Shown: one piece after another, positions 1-10,400 of the stretch | Numbering within the stretch: the stretch's first letter is position 1 | Layout of the letters: the number at the start of each line of letters is the position of its first letter | DNA from: Hyphomicrobiales bacterium | Lineage (GTDB): Bacteria; Pseudomonadota; Alphaproteobacteria; Rhizobiales; Rhizobiaceae | Assembly: GCA_900473175.1 (NCBI GenBank) | Contig: UCKM01000015.1 | Location: 124,001 to 188,000, forward strand | Length of the DNA stretch: 64,000 nt | Direction of reading: 5' to 3' | Notes under the pieces: model-generated | Databases searched by the model: none | What the model saw: only the letters and a program-made list of their open reading frames with translations | Told to the model about the DNA's origin: nothing | Program-made: the position numbers and the translations under genes

Positions 1-1032
1 CTCTCGGAAGGCGATCGAGATGATGCGCTGGCCCTCCGCAAGACGTTTTCCCGTGCGCAGGAAGAAGGGCACGCCCGCCCAGCGCCAGTTGTCGATGGCA
101 CATTTGAGGGCGATGAAGGTATCGGTGTCGCTCTCCGGATCAACCCCCGGCTCCTTGCGGTAGCCGATGTATTGGCCGCGCACAACATTGCGTGGCTCAA
201 TCGGCAGCATGGAGCGGAACACTTTGTTCTTTTCCTCCGAGATCGGCGCCGGCTCCAAGGCCGTGGGCGGCTCCATCGCCATAAAGGCTAGGATCTGAAA
301 GAGGTGGGTCACCACCATGTCGCGATAGGCGCCCGTCGTCTCGTAGAAGGCCGCGCGAGTGGATAGCCCCAGCGTCTCCGGAACGTCGATCTGCACATGG
401 TCTATGAAGTTGCGGTTCCAGATTGGCTCGAAAAGTCCGTTGGCGAAGCGGAAAGCGAGGATGTTCTGCGCCGGTTCCTTGCCGAGAAAGTGGTCGATAC
501 GGAAAATCTGCTTTTCGTCGAAAACCTCGTGCAGTCTCTTGTTCAGTTCCATCGCACTGACAAGGTCCGTGCCGAACGGCTTTTCCATAATGATGCGGCA
601 ACCCTCAACGAGCTTCGCCTCAGCAAGGAGTCGCACGGCCGGAAGCGCCGCCCTCGGCGGCACGGAGAGATAATGCACGCGCCGCGTTTCTGGCCCAAGC
701 GCCTCCTCTGCCCTGTTCACCGCTTCCTTCAGCAAGTCCGCGCCGGCAGAAAGCGAGACATAGTCAAGCGATGAGGAGAAATCTTCCCATTCGGTCTCGG
801 TGAATTTGCGGGTCAGGAACGTGCTGAGCGACTCGCGTGCGATGGCGCGGAAACCGTCGGCATCGATCTCATCAAGCGAGACACCGACGATGCGGCACCC
901 GGGGATAAAGCCAGCCTTAATGAGATGGAACAGGCCCGGCAACAGCTTGCGTCGGGAGAGATCGCCCGTTGCGCCGAAGAGGACGACGACCTGCGGATAG
1001 CCGGGTCCGACCCGAGTGAAATTCCTTTGCAC
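1..1032 (-). CDS. zwf: glucose-6-phosphate 1-dehydrogenase, 5' part (runs off the left edge)
   Basis: The minus-strand frame reads as glucose-6-phosphate dehydrogenase, which oxidises glucose 6-phosphate to 6-phosphogluconolactone with NAD(P)+. About 344 residues are visible; the C-terminal third lies outside the window. The N-terminal Rossmann nucleotide-binding motif reads VVLFGATGDLSRRKLLPG. The middle holds the family active-site signature RIDHFLGKEPAQN with its Asp-His pair, after the conserved IMEKPFG. Near the edge is the conserved WRWAGVPFFLRTGKRL segment. I chose the GTG start ending at 1032 because it gives V-Q-R-N-F-T-R ahead of the Rossmann fold and has an AAAGGGGA ribosome site about 10 bases upstream. 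It presumably starts a zwf-pgl-edd type operon that continues leftward, but this cannot be seen. Confidence 0.93.
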   Translation of the reverse strand, partial: MQRNFTRVGPGYPQVVVLFGATGDLSRRKLLPGLFHLIKAGFIPGCRIVGVSLDEIDADGFRAIARESLSTFLTRKFTETEWEDFSSSLDYVSLSAGADLLKEAVNRAEEALGPETRRVHYLSVPPRAALPAVRLLAEAKLVEGCRIIMEKPFGTDLVSAMELNKRLHEVFDEKQIFRIDHFLGKEPAQNILAFRFANGLFEPIWNRNFIDHVQIDVPETLGLSTRAAFYETTGAYRDMVVTHLFQILAFMAMEPPTALEPAPISEEKNKVFRSMLPIEPRNVVRGQYIGYRKEPGVDPESDTDTFIALKCAIDNWRWAGVPFFLRTGKRLAEGQRIISIAFRE

Positions 1033-1567
1033 AGTGCCCGTTCCCCTTTCTGCTGTTGCGCCCAGCCCTGCACCTGTGTGGCAGGCTGCCCTGATGCTTG
1101 AGGCCCCGCGGCATGCGCTCACCCGATCGAAGGCTGAATAGAGACATGAATTACCCAGTCGATCAAGGATTTACGGGACTCTCCATCCCTCAGGCGCTCA
1201 ATCAATCCGGAGCAGGGGCGCGGTGGCGAATCGCGCCACGGCCAAGACAATCGAGGAAGCCACGGTTTCCGTGCCCACCAACTAGCGAAACACCACCAGC
1301 GACTTCGACGCCGCCCTTGGAGAGGCTCAAAGAGCAGTGTTTCTTTGTGGTAATGCAACGCATTGCTCTCGAACGACAATGCCAGATTGTAGGCCTGCCG
1401 ACGAATGCCGCTCGTCGGTGCGCCCCAAACTCGGCCGCACGACCGTTATCGGCGCAACTGCGACCCGCGTTGTACTGCGTCATGTCCGCTTTTTGCAGCA
1501 CCAGCGATCGGTGGCTCGATGACCATTATGACGGCGCGAAGCGGAGGTCGGCGACTCAGGCGAAGGG
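1033..1567. other. intergenic, no recognisable gene
   Basis: About 535 bases between zwf and the YCII-like gene. Open frames exist on both strands but none has a ribosome site, a family signature or a credible amino-acid composition. I see no convincing RNA gene or repeat here. Confidence 0.5.
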
Positions 1568-1918
1568 CTAGGACGCGGGTTCTGTGAGGAAGGGCATGAT
1601 GTCCACGCCGTCTCCTGGAAAGACAGAGAAATGCGGGTGGTCTTCAAAGAGACGGGCGGCGGCCTCGATGGTCTCGGCCTCAACGACGATGTAGCCGCAG
1701 AAGGGATTCACGGCGCCGGCGATGCCGTCCTTTGTCACGCGCGTCGTCTTACCGACCATGCCGCCACGATCGGGCAACGATGCGGCGTTCCTCGCCTCCC
1801 AGTCCGCCCACTGCTTTAACCCGACGGTGTCGATCGCGTCCTGCTCCGGTTTGGGCAGGCTGCGAAAGCGGGTGAGGTCTTCGGGCTTCATGGTATAGAC
1901 GGCGAGAAAGCGGGGCAT
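1568..1918 (-). CDS. YCII-related (dimeric alpha-beta barrel) small protein
   Basis: A 116-residue soluble protein resembling small YCII/DGPF-like proteins. It begins MPRFLAVYTM, has a Trp-rich middle (LKQWADWEARNAASLP), a GGMVGKTTRV turn, an NPFCGYIVVEAETIEAAARL segment typical of the barrel's last helix, and ends after a DHPHFSVFPGDGVDIMPF stretch. The length is normal for the group. No substrate is known for most members; a role in detoxification or aromatic metabolism would be guesswork. It stands alone between zwf and debris that includes a phage terminase fragment, with no obvious partner gene. Confidence 0.75.
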   Translation of the reverse strand: MPRFLAVYTMKPEDLTRFRSLPKPEQDAIDTVGLKQWADWEARNAASLPDRGGMVGKTTRVTKDGIAGAVNPFCGYIVVEAETIEAAARLFEDHPHFSVFPGDGVDIMPFLTEPAS

Positions 1919-2157
1919 GCGGCGCTCTTCGTGCTGGCAGAATGGTATTCGAGCCTAGCCTCTCTACTGGCCGAAGTCACTCCGCATTCGCACCGTTGAG
2001 GTGCCCGCCGCCCATCTGCATCAGATCGGGAAGTCCGCTTGCGCAAAGCGGCCTCAAGCGAGGGAATAAACGATGGCCGCTTGCAGGATCTGGACGTGGT
2101 CGGCGCGATGACCGAGATCAGGGCGCAAAACAGCCGTTGAATGCATCGACTCTCGAA

Positions 2158-2183
2158 TGTCCGCAATGGGTCAATAGCGGACA
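2158..2183. repeat. short inverted repeat of a rhizobial intergenic type
   Basis: TGTCCGC at 2158-2164 is matched by GCGGACA at 2177-2183 with a 12-base loop. The motif resembles a GC-rich dyad I recall as common in rhizobial intergenic DNA; that recollection is not checked. The flanking sequence 1919-2241 has no gene I can support. Confidence 0.5.
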
Positions 2184-2241
2184 TACGTGTCAGGTTTCCC
2201 AATGTATCGCGGCAGAGGAGACGCATCACTCTGGTTCCAAG

Positions 2242-2604
2242 TCATCCTATCATCGCAGCGACATCGAACAGAGTGGCCTCCCGCAGGCGAGCCCCGGCCA
2301 CGGCCATGATGGCCGCCACAGCCGGGTCGATGCGACCTGTCGATTTCAGCTTGGTGGGTTTGCGGTTTTCAGCAGCGTCCATCTCGATGCGCGTGTTCGC
2401 GATCGCCATGCTCAACACCGGGTCGTTGCCGTGCAGGATGTTGCGGTCGAGCGCCGCCGCCTCGAAAGCGTCCGTAGCGGCGGAATAAGTCACAAACCCC
2501 TGACGGAACTTCTTAAGCGCGACCGTCACGCCATGCCGCGCCAGCGTTGCCGCATCATGCCGGAGCGAGGCTGCACGAACAGCGATTGGTGCAATTGCGT
2601 TCGC
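2242..2604 (-). pseudogene. phage terminase large subunit, C-terminal remnant
   Basis: The frame is open from 2604, directly after a TGA at 2605-2607, to the stop at 2242. It gives about 120 residues. The middle reads HGNDPVLSMAIANTRIEMD followed by AAENRKPTKLKSTGRIDPAVAAIMA. This is the C-terminal nuclease region of HK97-type phage terminase large subunits, where 'hP.l.w...N' is followed by 'K....rIDg.vAl.mA'. The N-terminal ATPase domain and all neighbouring phage genes are missing, so this is a decayed prophage or gene-transfer-agent-like scrap. The apparent GTG start at 2529 lies inside the homologous region and is probably not a real start. Confidence 0.65.
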
Positions 2605-2781
2605 TCAAGCAACAGGACCGACAATCTGGCGCGAGCTGGTGGAAGCTTTGTGCACCGCCAAACCAAGCGTCAAAGGGCCGGCGAGCTGCCTGTCTGAAGG
2701 ACGTGCGGCGCTTGTTTATGGGACCTTTTACTCGCGGCTCGCCGCGCTCTCCGAACAATAACCTCTGCCCTACACCACCGT

Positions 2782-3561
2782 CTATTGCATGTACCAGCCG
2801 TGGCTGACGACGATTGATTGTCCCGTTAGTGCGTTTGAACGGAATGCTGCCAGGAAAAGGGTGGTCTGTGCCACATCCTCGACCGTGGTGAACTCGCCGT
2901 CAACCGTCTCCTTTAGCATGACGTTCCTAATGACATCCTCCTCGGAGATCCCGAGTTCCGTCGCCTGCTCTGGGATCTGTTTGTCGACGAGCGGCGTGCG
3001 CACAAAGCCCGGGCAAATGACGTTGGCGCGGACACCGTATGCGGCGCCCTCCTTGGCGACGACCTTGGCCAGTCCCATAAGACCGTGCTTGGCCGTGACA
3101 TAGGGTCCCTTCAACATTGATGCTTCCTTGGAATGCACCGAGCCCATATAGATAATGGTTCCGCCACGGCCTTGCTTATACATCTCACGCAAACAGGCGC
3201 GCGTCGTGAGAAAGGCCCCGTCCAGGTGGACGGCGAGAAGCTGTTTCCATCGATCGAACTCGAACTCGTGGAGCGGGGCCACGGTCTGGATGCCGGCGTT
3301 CGAAACGAGAATGTCGACCTTGCCGAAGGCGGCGACGGTCTTGGCAACGCAGGCTTCGACTTCGGCCTCGTTGGTCACATCAACGGCAATCCCAAGCGCG
3401 TGTTCATGTCCGCCGAGCTGGTGGGCCACTGCATTCGCGCGCTCCTGGTCTTGGTCAGCGATTGTCACACGCGCGCCTTCGCGCACGAAGAGTGCTGCTA
3501 TTTCCATGCCGATGCCGCTCGCCGCTCCGGTGACAATGGCAACTTTGTTATCAAGAAGCAT
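2782..3561 (-). CDS. bdhA: 3-hydroxybutyrate dehydrogenase (SDR family)
   Basis: A 259-residue classical short-chain dehydrogenase. The N-terminal nucleotide-binding motif is TGAASGIG (residues 11-18), followed by the SNAGIQ motif near residue 90, the catalytic Ser region MGSVHS and YVTAKHG with catalytic Tyr and Lys. The conserved [14 protein letters not shown] loop fits D-3-hydroxybutyrate dehydrogenases. These interconvert D-3-hydroxybutyrate and acetoacetate with NAD+. The ATG has an AGGAG ribosome site about 8 bases upstream. It is the last gene of an operon with acetoacetate decarboxylase (27-base gap) and a patatin-like protein, which supports a job in poly-3-hydroxybutyrate or ketone-body turnover. 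Confidence 0.88.
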   Translation of the reverse strand: MLLDNKVAIVTGAASGIGMEIAALFVREGARVTIADQDQERANAVAHQLGGHEHALGIAVDVTNEAEVEACVAKTVAAFGKVDILVSNAGIQTVAPLHEFEFDRWKQLLAVHLDGAFLTTRACLREMYKQGRGGTIIYMGSVHSKEASMLKGPYVTAKHGLMGLAKVVAKEGAAYGVRANVICPGFVRTPLVDKQIPEQATELGISEEDVIRNVMLKETVDGEFTTVEDVAQTTLFLAAFRSNALTGQSIVVSHGWYMQ

Positions 3562-3587
3562 GATTTATTCTCCTGTGTTGCGGGGGG

Positions 3588-4325
3588 TTAGCGCAGGTAG
3601 TCGTGGATGACCTTGCCGAGACCGAGGGTCAGGTCGGCGATGAAATGCATTGTCGAGACCACTTCAAGCACCGGCAGGTCGGCGACGGGTGCCAACGCAT
3701 GTGCGTGGAGATCGAGCGCGCCCGGCCCCGTCCATGCACCGCGGAGGTCGATTTCCTCGAGATGATATTCAACCAGTTCGCAAATACGCGGACTGCCGTC
3801 GACATGTGGAATGATCTTGAGCAGGAAGTTGGGCTCGGCGAGCGAGGCGAGCACCGCCGCCGCATCAGTGGGTTTGTGCTTGTAACCCATGGTGCCGGTA
3901 GCGACGCGCACGGGCCCATAGTCGAGGGTACCCACGAGTGTGTCGGTCTCGGCGCGAAGCGTTGGTTGAGCAAACTTTTTCGGAAAGCCCCAAAGCTCCC
4001 GTCCGGCGGCAATCGGCGATTCGTCGTTGAGGAACATGCTATGGGTGTAGCTGCCTTGTTTTCCCCGGAATGAGACGGGGATCACCTGGCCGCTTTCGTT
4101 ATAGTCGCCAAATCCGCTCGAATCCGGCATACGGATAAATTCATACTTGACGAGCGGCTCGATCACTTCGAGGGGTCCTGGTACGAGCTCGCGCAATCTC
4201 TCGGGGTCAGTGCGATAGGTGATGACGAGATATTCGCGCTGACAGAACCGATAGGGACCAGTCGGATATGCAGGGCTGGTGAGCGGCATTGAGAACGCGC
4301 GCTCACGCACGTGGCCTTCCTTCAT
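3588..4325 (-). CDS. adc: acetoacetate decarboxylase
   Basis: A protein of about 245 residues of the acetoacetate decarboxylase family, which converts acetoacetate to acetone and CO2 through a Schiff base. The catalytic neighbourhood reads [12 protein letters not shown]; the first lysine of the KK pair corresponds to the Schiff-base lysine of the clostridial enzyme and the second is the neighbour that lowers its pKa. The family segments [17 protein letters not shown] and [13 protein letters not shown]-like C-terminal strand are present. I prefer the ATG at 4325 (M-K-E-G-H) over the upstream ATG at 4337 because a GGAG lies 8 bases before it. Middle gene of the patatin-adc-bdhA operon. Confidence 0.88.
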   Translation of the reverse strand: MKEGHVRERAFSMPLTSPAYPTGPYRFCQREYLVITYRTDPERLRELVPGPLEVIEPLVKYEFIRMPDSSGFGDYNESGQVIPVSFRGKQGSYTHSMFLNDESPIAAGRELWGFPKKFAQPTLRAETDTLVGTLDYGPVRVATGTMGYKHKPTDAAAVLASLAEPNFLLKIIPHVDGSPRICELVEYHLEEIDLRGAWTGPGALDLHAHALAPVADLPVLEVVSTMHFIADLTLGLGKVIHDYLR

Positions 4326-4368
4326 GATAGACTCCATGTTTCATGTATCTTGTGAACGGTGGATGGAT

Positions 4369-5589
4369 TTATGCGCGCCCTTGCTCGGCGATATCGAAGG
4401 TGAAGACACCGTCGGGACTACGGGGGCGCTCGAGCACCTCGGGATGGCGTAGCGTGCGGATGGTGTCGTGGTACCCCGCCTGCCAGTGATCCTCCATGCT
4501 CCGGCGCGAAAACTCGTAGTCTTTCGTGTCGTCCTCGTATTTCTTTGAGTGGTACCCGAGCTGCACAAGATTCCAGACCTTCGGCTCGGAAGCAGGACGC
4601 AAGATGTCAACTTCAGGGCTTGCTCCCAGTTCTGCCGGTAGTTTCTCGATCAGGCGCGAAAGGGCACCGCGCAGGGATTGTATTTCGCGGAAGCGGTTCA
4701 ACTCGGCCCGGGTGCGGCTCGAATACTGGATTTCCTTCTGGCGCGCCTGAATTTGTGCCATCTTGCGCGGCAGCTCGCCTTGGGCCGACCAGAGATCGAC
4801 CTGGAACGCGAGTGTGTCACGGTGCGGCAGGTTATCAACCACCCAGCTGAGCGGTGTGTTGGAGACCAGTCCGCCGTCCCAGTAATGCTCGCCATCAATT
4901 TCGACCGCGGGAAAACCGGGCGGCAGAGCTCCGCTCGCCATCACATGCTCGGGACCGATCCGGTGAGTTGCGGTATCGAAGTAGACGAAGTTGCCGGTGC
5001 GCACATTGACCGCGCCGACGCTGAAGCGCATGGCCCCGCTATTGATGCGGTCGAAGTCAACAAGCCGCTCCAGCGTCGACTTGAGCGCTTGCGTGTCGTA
5101 GTAACCGGTGGCTTCGGCGGAACCATGCGGCCAAAGCCAAGGTGTCAGCAGGCGGGGCATAAAAAAGCCCGGCGCGCCCAGGCACAAAGCCCGGGCTGCG
5201 CTCCATTGATTTGATAAGGCGCGGACGACATCGCCCTTTGACGGGTCAAGTTGCGCCATTAACTCGTTGCCTTCGGCTGTCGAGCTGGGCGGAAACTGCC
5301 AATATGGATCGGTTGAAGTGACAAGCTCCCAGAACTGCCGGAGCCTCGCGACGCGGTCCTCGGGTGGATTGCCAGCTATGAGGGCAGCGTTGATCGCGCC
5401 GATCGAAATCCCGGCGGTCCAGTCGGGATGAAGACCAGCCTCCGCCAGTCCTTGATAGACGCCTGCCTGATATGCGCCGAGTGCACCGCCGCCCTGCAGC
5501 AAGAGCGCAATGCGTTCGAAGGGCGCTCGTCCGCTCTGCTGAGGAAGCCTCGATACTGGATTGCGATCGGTGCGAACATGTTCGTTCAT
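4369..5589 (-). CDS. patatin-like phospholipase with DUF3734 C-terminal region
   Basis: A 406-residue patatin-fold serine hydrolase. The oxyanion loop is LLLQGGGALGAYQAGV (about residues 30-45), the nucleophile elbow is GISIG (about residue 60), and the second catalytic residue is in the DGG of YWDGGLVSNTPL. The C-terminal third (EIQYSSRTRAELNRF onwards) matches the DUF3734 extension found on a subgroup of alphaproteobacterial patatins. It leads an operon with adc and bdhA, so a role in mobilising polyhydroxybutyrate or lipid is a reasonable inference, but the true substrate is not shown by the sequence. The start has a GAGAGGAAT ribosome site. Confidence 0.85.
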   Translation of the reverse strand: MNEHVRTDRNPVSRLPQQSGRAPFERIALLLQGGGALGAYQAGVYQGLAEAGLHPDWTAGISIGAINAALIAGNPPEDRVARLRQFWELVTSTDPYWQFPPSSTAEGNELMAQLDPSKGDVVRALSNQWSAARALCLGAPGFFMPRLLTPWLWPHGSAEATGYYDTQALKSTLERLVDFDRINSGAMRFSVGAVNVRTGNFVYFDTATHRIGPEHVMASGALPPGFPAVEIDGEHYWDGGLVSNTPLSWVVDNLPHRDTLAFQVDLWSAQGELPRKMAQIQARQKEIQYSSRTRAELNRFREIQSLRGALSRLIEKLPAELGASPEVDILRPASEPKVWNLVQLGYHSKKYEDDTKDYEFSRRSMEDHWQAGYHDTIRTLRHPEVLERPRSPDGVFTFDIAEQGRA

Positions 5590-5674
5590 GATGAATTCCT
5601 CTCGCCGTCTTCTAATGGTGCGACGGCAGCTTAATGACTCTTGATTGGTTGCTTGTCGGCCGAAGGCGCTCGCG

Positions 5675-6139
5675 TCAGACCATGGATCGTTGCAAGCTCG
5701 CCAGGTCTGCAGCGCAGACCAGGCTGAATTCCAGGAGTGGATCGGGATCCAGACTTTTGGTCAGCGCTTCCGTGGCGAGTTGCCGAAGCTCCACTCTCGG
5801 CTTCAGGGAAATCTCGAGGATGGCCCTGAGCGCGGCCTCAGCTGCGCCAATGACATCGGATGAAGCAAAGAACCGCATTCGGTTGATAAGCCCGATCAGG
5901 TGTTGTTCATCGCCGCTGAGCTCGATGTCGTCTCGCGTGTAGGCGCGCAGAAGCAGATTCGACGCATACATCACGAAATCGACATAGACTCTCTCCCGCT
6001 TTGTGATTTCCTCGGCGACACGCTGCAGCCGATATTGACCTCGATGCGTGTAAATTGCCGCTATCAGCGAAGCCCCGGCGCCAAGGAGCGCTCCCAGCAG
6101 CGCGAAAGCAGGACTGAGAAAGGCTGGATCAATGTTCAT
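5675..6139 (-). CDS. hypothetical protein with one N-terminal membrane segment
   Basis: A 154-residue protein with one strong N-terminal transmembrane helix (residues 9-29, AFALLGALLGAGASLIAAIY) followed by a mostly helical soluble part with a coiled-coil-like basic stretch (RLQRVAEEITKRERVYVDF). An excellent ribosome site, GGAGGTGAT, lies directly before the ATG, which argues it is a true gene. I recognise no family beyond a general resemblance to small cytoplasmic-facing membrane proteins. It lies between the patatin operon and the end of the efflux operon on the same strand, and may be the last gene of the latter. Confidence 0.7.
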   Translation of the reverse strand: MNIDPAFLSPAFALLGALLGAGASLIAAIYTHRGQYRLQRVAEEITKRERVYVDFVMYASNLLLRAYTRDDIELSGDEQHLIGLINRMRFFASSDVIGAAEAALRAILEISLKPRVELRQLATEALTKSLDPDPLLEFSLVCAADLASLQRSMV

Positions 6140-6181
6140 ATCACCTCCAGGGTGTTCTGCTGCTTATTATCGGGCATGACT

Positions 6182-7459
6182 TCAATACGAGATCTGACCG
6201 TCGACGAGCTGCCCGCTCGAAGGCGAAAGCTCACGTTTCAATACGTCACGTGCCTCCCCGCTGATGACCGAGACCGGAGCGGCAACGGCCACGCGCGCCG
6301 CCGACCCGGCAAAATTGGCGGCCGCCACTCCCGCGCGATCCGCGAATGATGCGTCTCGTCCCGATAGCGATTGCCCCGCCAGCCGTCTCCCAAGCAGGCG
6401 TACGATCTCGGGACTGTCGGCAAAGGCATTGTGGCCGAGCGGATCGTTCGAGGCGATGGCGCTCGTGTCGATGACGGAAACGCCAAGTTGGTCAAGCACA
6501 GAGGCATATGGTTTGAGATCTGCGCCCCCGACACGGTCGACGCCGCCTGAGAGCCAGCCAGAGACCTCCAGAGCCTTGTCGTGTGTCGATGTCAGGATCG
6601 CAAAATGCGGCCGCTTTGGTCCCATTTCAATGAACTGGCGTCGAAACACATCGATATCGATGTCTGGCGATGCAAGGATGACATTCTTGACCTTGGCCGG
6701 AATCGACTTTTCGCGCATCGCAACACCGCGCAGTGCCTCCGCCGCGAGCCAGGTCCCCATCGAATGCGCGAGAATGGTCACGTCGTCGACATCGGGGCTG
6801 CGAGTGGCTTGAAGGATCAAATCCTCCAAGGCTCGCCGCGAGTAGTTGGCGCTCTCTTTGTCATAAAGATAGTCGAAAACCCGCGCCCGCGACGGCCAGG
6901 CGAAAAGGATCGGTGCCGCATCGGTGCCTGAGTCGTGAACGATCTGGGCGAAGCGAAAGACGGCGTCGGCATAGGTGTTGTTAAAGCCATGGACAAAGAT
7001 GAGCACCTGCCGCTTGGCGTTGCGATTCTTGCGAAACCACTTGAAAGCCTGCCCTTCCGAGGCAACCTTGCCGGCTTCAAGGACCGCAAACTCCTTCTGC
7101 GGATTCGGCGGCAAGCGTGAGGGCCATTGCACCTTGCCGATCTTGCGGTTTCGATCTGGAGGAATGGAGACGGAGACGTTGTTGAGCGAGATCGCCGTTC
7201 CGCGCTCGCCCGAATAGAGTCGACCGGGATCGTCCGATGATTTGCGCGTCGTCGCCACCAGCATGTTCACCCGGCTGGCGTCGCTTGCAGTCACGGCCGC
7301 CTGAGGCTGCAGCACGTTTTCCACCCGGGTCGCGCAGCCGGTCATGGCGACGGACATGAGCACCGCCACCGAAAGCAGGTGAGGAGCGACTCTTCGGTCT
7401 GTTGCCGGGGCCGGCCGCGAGCGGCCGATCCGTTGCAGGGCGAAAATTCCGACGTCCAT
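6182..7459 (-). CDS. alpha/beta-hydrolase lipoprotein (DUF900)
   Basis: Alpha/beta hydrolase of the DUF900 family. The oxyanion strand reads VLIFVHGFNNTYADAVFRF and the nucleophile elbow is LAHSMGTWL (Ser in GHSMG-like context AHSMG). A lipobox, MSVAMTGC, about 40 residues in indicates a lipoprotein; the N-terminus before it is longer than usual. I chose the ATG at 7459 because it lies one base after the stop of the RND pump gene, with a GGGGAG ribosome site inside the end of that gene. This implies translational coupling. A longer in-frame start at 7504 would overlap the pump gene. The substrate is unknown; co-transcription with an efflux pump is unusual. Confidence 0.85.
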   Translation of the reverse strand: MDVGIFALQRIGRSRPAPATDRRVAPHLLSVAVLMSVAMTGCATRVENVLQPQAAVTASDASRVNMLVATTRKSSDDPGRLYSGERGTAISLNNVSVSIPPDRNRKIGKVQWPSRLPPNPQKEFAVLEAGKVASEGQAFKWFRKNRNAKRQVLIFVHGFNNTYADAVFRFAQIVHDSGTDAAPILFAWPSRARVFDYLYDKESANYSRRALEDLILQATRSPDVDDVTILAHSMGTWLAAEALRGVAMREKSIPAKVKNVILASPDIDIDVFRRQFIEMGPKRPHFAILTSTHDKALEVSGWLSGGVDRVGGADLKPYASVLDQLGVSVIDTSAIASNDPLGHNAFADSPEIVRLLGRRLAGQSLSGRDASFADRAGVAAANFAGSAARVAVAAPVSVISGEARDVLKRELSPSSGQLVDGQISY

Positions 7460-7460
7460 C

Positions 7461-10400
7461 TCAGTGCTCCCCGATCTCACGCGGTATCCGGAACCAGGCG
7501 ACATATAGCGCCGGCAGGAAGAGAAGCGTCAGTGCCGTTCCTACGACGATGCCGCCCATCATTGCGTAGGCCATGGGTCCCCAGAAGATCTCGTGCGAGA
7601 TCGGTATCAGGGCCAGGGTGGCCGCAGCGGCGGTCAGCATGATCGGCCGCATGCGATGCTCGGTCGCCTCGACGACCGCCTTCCATGCCGACATTCCCTC
7701 CGCCCGCAATTCCTCGATCTGCACGATCAGGATCACCGAATTGCGGATGAGGATGCCGACGAGTGCGAGCACGCCAAGGAGGGCAACGAAGCCGAGCGGA
7801 GCATGGCTCAGATACAGGGCCGCGACGACGCCAATGAGGGCCAGCGGAGCAACCGAGAAGACCAGAAACAGCCTGTGGAAGCTTTGAAGCTGCACCATCA
7901 GCAGTGTGGCCATGACGAGGAGCATGGCCGGGATCACGTTCGCGATCGGACCCTGCGATTTGGCGCTCTCCTCGACCGCCCCGGCGACTTCGACGTGATA
8001 GCCTGCCGGCAACGTCTTTTCGAACGCCGCAATCTTGTCGCTGAGCGCTTTGACAATCGTCGCCGGCTGCGTCGTGTCGCTGATACCGGCCTTGACGGTG
8101 ATCGTCGGGAGCCTGTCGCGCCGCCAGACCGTCGGCTGTTCGAGCTCATAGTGGAACGTTGCGACCGACGACAACGGCACCGATTGGCCGCTGCTGGCTT
8201 GCAGCTGCAGGTCGAACAGCGTGTCGATCGAGCCGCGCTCTTTTTCCGCGGCACGACCGACGACATCGACGAGATAGATGTCGTCGCGGACCTGCGTGAC
8301 CGAGTCCCCTTGAACAACAGTGTTGAGCGCCACGGCGATGTCCTGCGACGAGACGCCAAGCTGGCGCGCCTTGTCCTGCATCACGTCGATCTTCACAACG
8401 CGCGCCGGTTCATTCCAGTCAAATGCAAGGTTCTTGAGGGACGGATTGGTGCCTACAACAGTTCCCAGTTTTTGTGCCAGATCGCGCACCGTCTGAAGAT
8501 CCTCACCGGACACGCGGTACTGAATCGGCTTGCCGACCGGGGGTCCGATTTCGAGGAGCTTCACATAGGCGTCAGTTCCGGGAAAGGTCTTCTGAAGGTA
8601 AGCGTCGATATCCTTCTTCAGCTTGTCGCGGACATCGATCCCTTTGGTGACGATGACGGTCTGACCGAAGGCAACGTCGGCCGGCTGGACGTCGAAGGAA
8701 AGAACGAAGCGGGGCGCGCCCCGTCCGACATAGGTCGACCAATGCTCGACCGCAGGGTTGCCGGCCAGCACCTCACGCTCGAATTGACCCATCTGACGGC
8801 TCGTTTCGGCAATCGAACTGTTCTGCGGCAGGTTCCAATCAATGATGAGTTCCGGACGGTCGGAGCTAGGAAAGAACTGCTGCTGCACCATGGATAGGCC
8901 GACGACTGATCCGGCGAAGAGGAGAACCGTGGCGATGATCGTCATCCAGCGCCAGCGCAGGCAGAATTGCAGCAAGTGCGAAAACGCTTTCGCGGACCAG
9001 CCCTTGTGTTCTGCATGCTTCTTCATCGCCTTGGGCAGCAGGGTCACGCCGATGAGGGGCGTGAACACCACGGCAACGATCCAGGATACGACGAGTGATA
9101 CGGCGATGACAACGAAGAGGGTGAAGGTGAATTCCCCGGCGCTGCTCTTGTTGAACGCGACCGGGATGAACCCCGCGACCGTCACGAGCGTGCCGGTGAG
9201 CATCGGGAAGGCTGTAGACGTGTAAACATAAGTGGCGGCCTTGGTGAGACTGTCACCCAATTCCAGCCGCGCCACCATCATCTCGACCGCAATCATGGCG
9301 TCGTCGACGAGAAGGCCGAGCGCGATGATGAGCGCTCCAAGCGAGATCCGCTGCAGCGAAATGCCAAAATAGAGCATTACTATGAAGGTGATGGCCAAGA
9401 CGAGCGGAATCGCAATCGCCACGACAAGCCCGGCACGGAACCCGAGACTGATGAAACTGATCGCAAGCACGATGGCGACCGCCTCGAACAGGGCTTTTGT
9501 GAAGCCTCCGACAGCCTCGTGAACCACTTCCGGCTGATCGGAGACCTGTTCGACCGAAACGCCGACGGGAAGATCCTGAACGATCCTGATCATGGTCGTT
9601 TCCAGCGCTTCGCCGAAGGCCAGCAGGTTGCCGCCTGTCTTCATGCCAATCGCAAGCCCGATTGCAGGCTTCCCGTTGAAGCGGAAGAGCGAGCTTGGCG
9701 GATCGACGTAGCCGCGACTGATGCTGGCGACGTCGGTCAGCGCAAAGAACCGGTCGTTTACCCTCAGATTAATGCCGCGCAAGGTGTCTTCGGAAAGAAA
9801 GCGGCCGCCGACGCGCAAGGCAATGCGCTCCGGACCCGCCTCAACGAAACCGGACTGCGTCACGGCGTTTTGCGCCTGCAGTGCCGAGATGATTGCGGCG
9901 CGGTCGAGGCCGAGGGCAGCGATCTTGCGGGTCGAGAACTCGAGATAGATGACCTCGTCCTGCGCTCCGACGATGTCGACCTTGCCCACATCCGGCAGTT
10001 TGAGGACCTGGCTTCGGGCGTTCTCGGCGAGCCCGCGCAACTCGCGCTGACTCAGCCCGTCGCCACTAAAGGCAAAGATGTTGCCGTAGACGTCGCCGAA
10101 CTGATCATCGAAGAACGGACCGACCACCCCTTGGGGGAATTCGTGCTTTATGTCGTCAATCAGGTTGCGCACCCGCGACCACGTGGGCTTGACGTCCTGC
10201 GCGTTTGTCTTCGGCAGCAGATCGACGAAGACAATCGTCCGACCGGCGGTTGTGATGCTGCGGGTATGCTCGAGATTGTCGAGTTCCTGCAGCTTCTTTT
10301 CGATGCGGTCAGTGACCTGTTGCGTCACTTCCTGAGCAGACGCCCCGGGCCACTGAGCCTGGATCACCATCGTTTTAATTGTGAAGGACGGGTCTTCCTC

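Noticed and set aside
1942-2697. 251-residue plus-strand ORF
   Set aside because: Arg/Ser-rich shadow of the terminase remnant and intergenic repeats; no ribosome site.
7593-8897. 434-residue plus-strand ORF
   Set aside because: Antisense to the well-supported RND pump gene; composition is that of a shadow frame.
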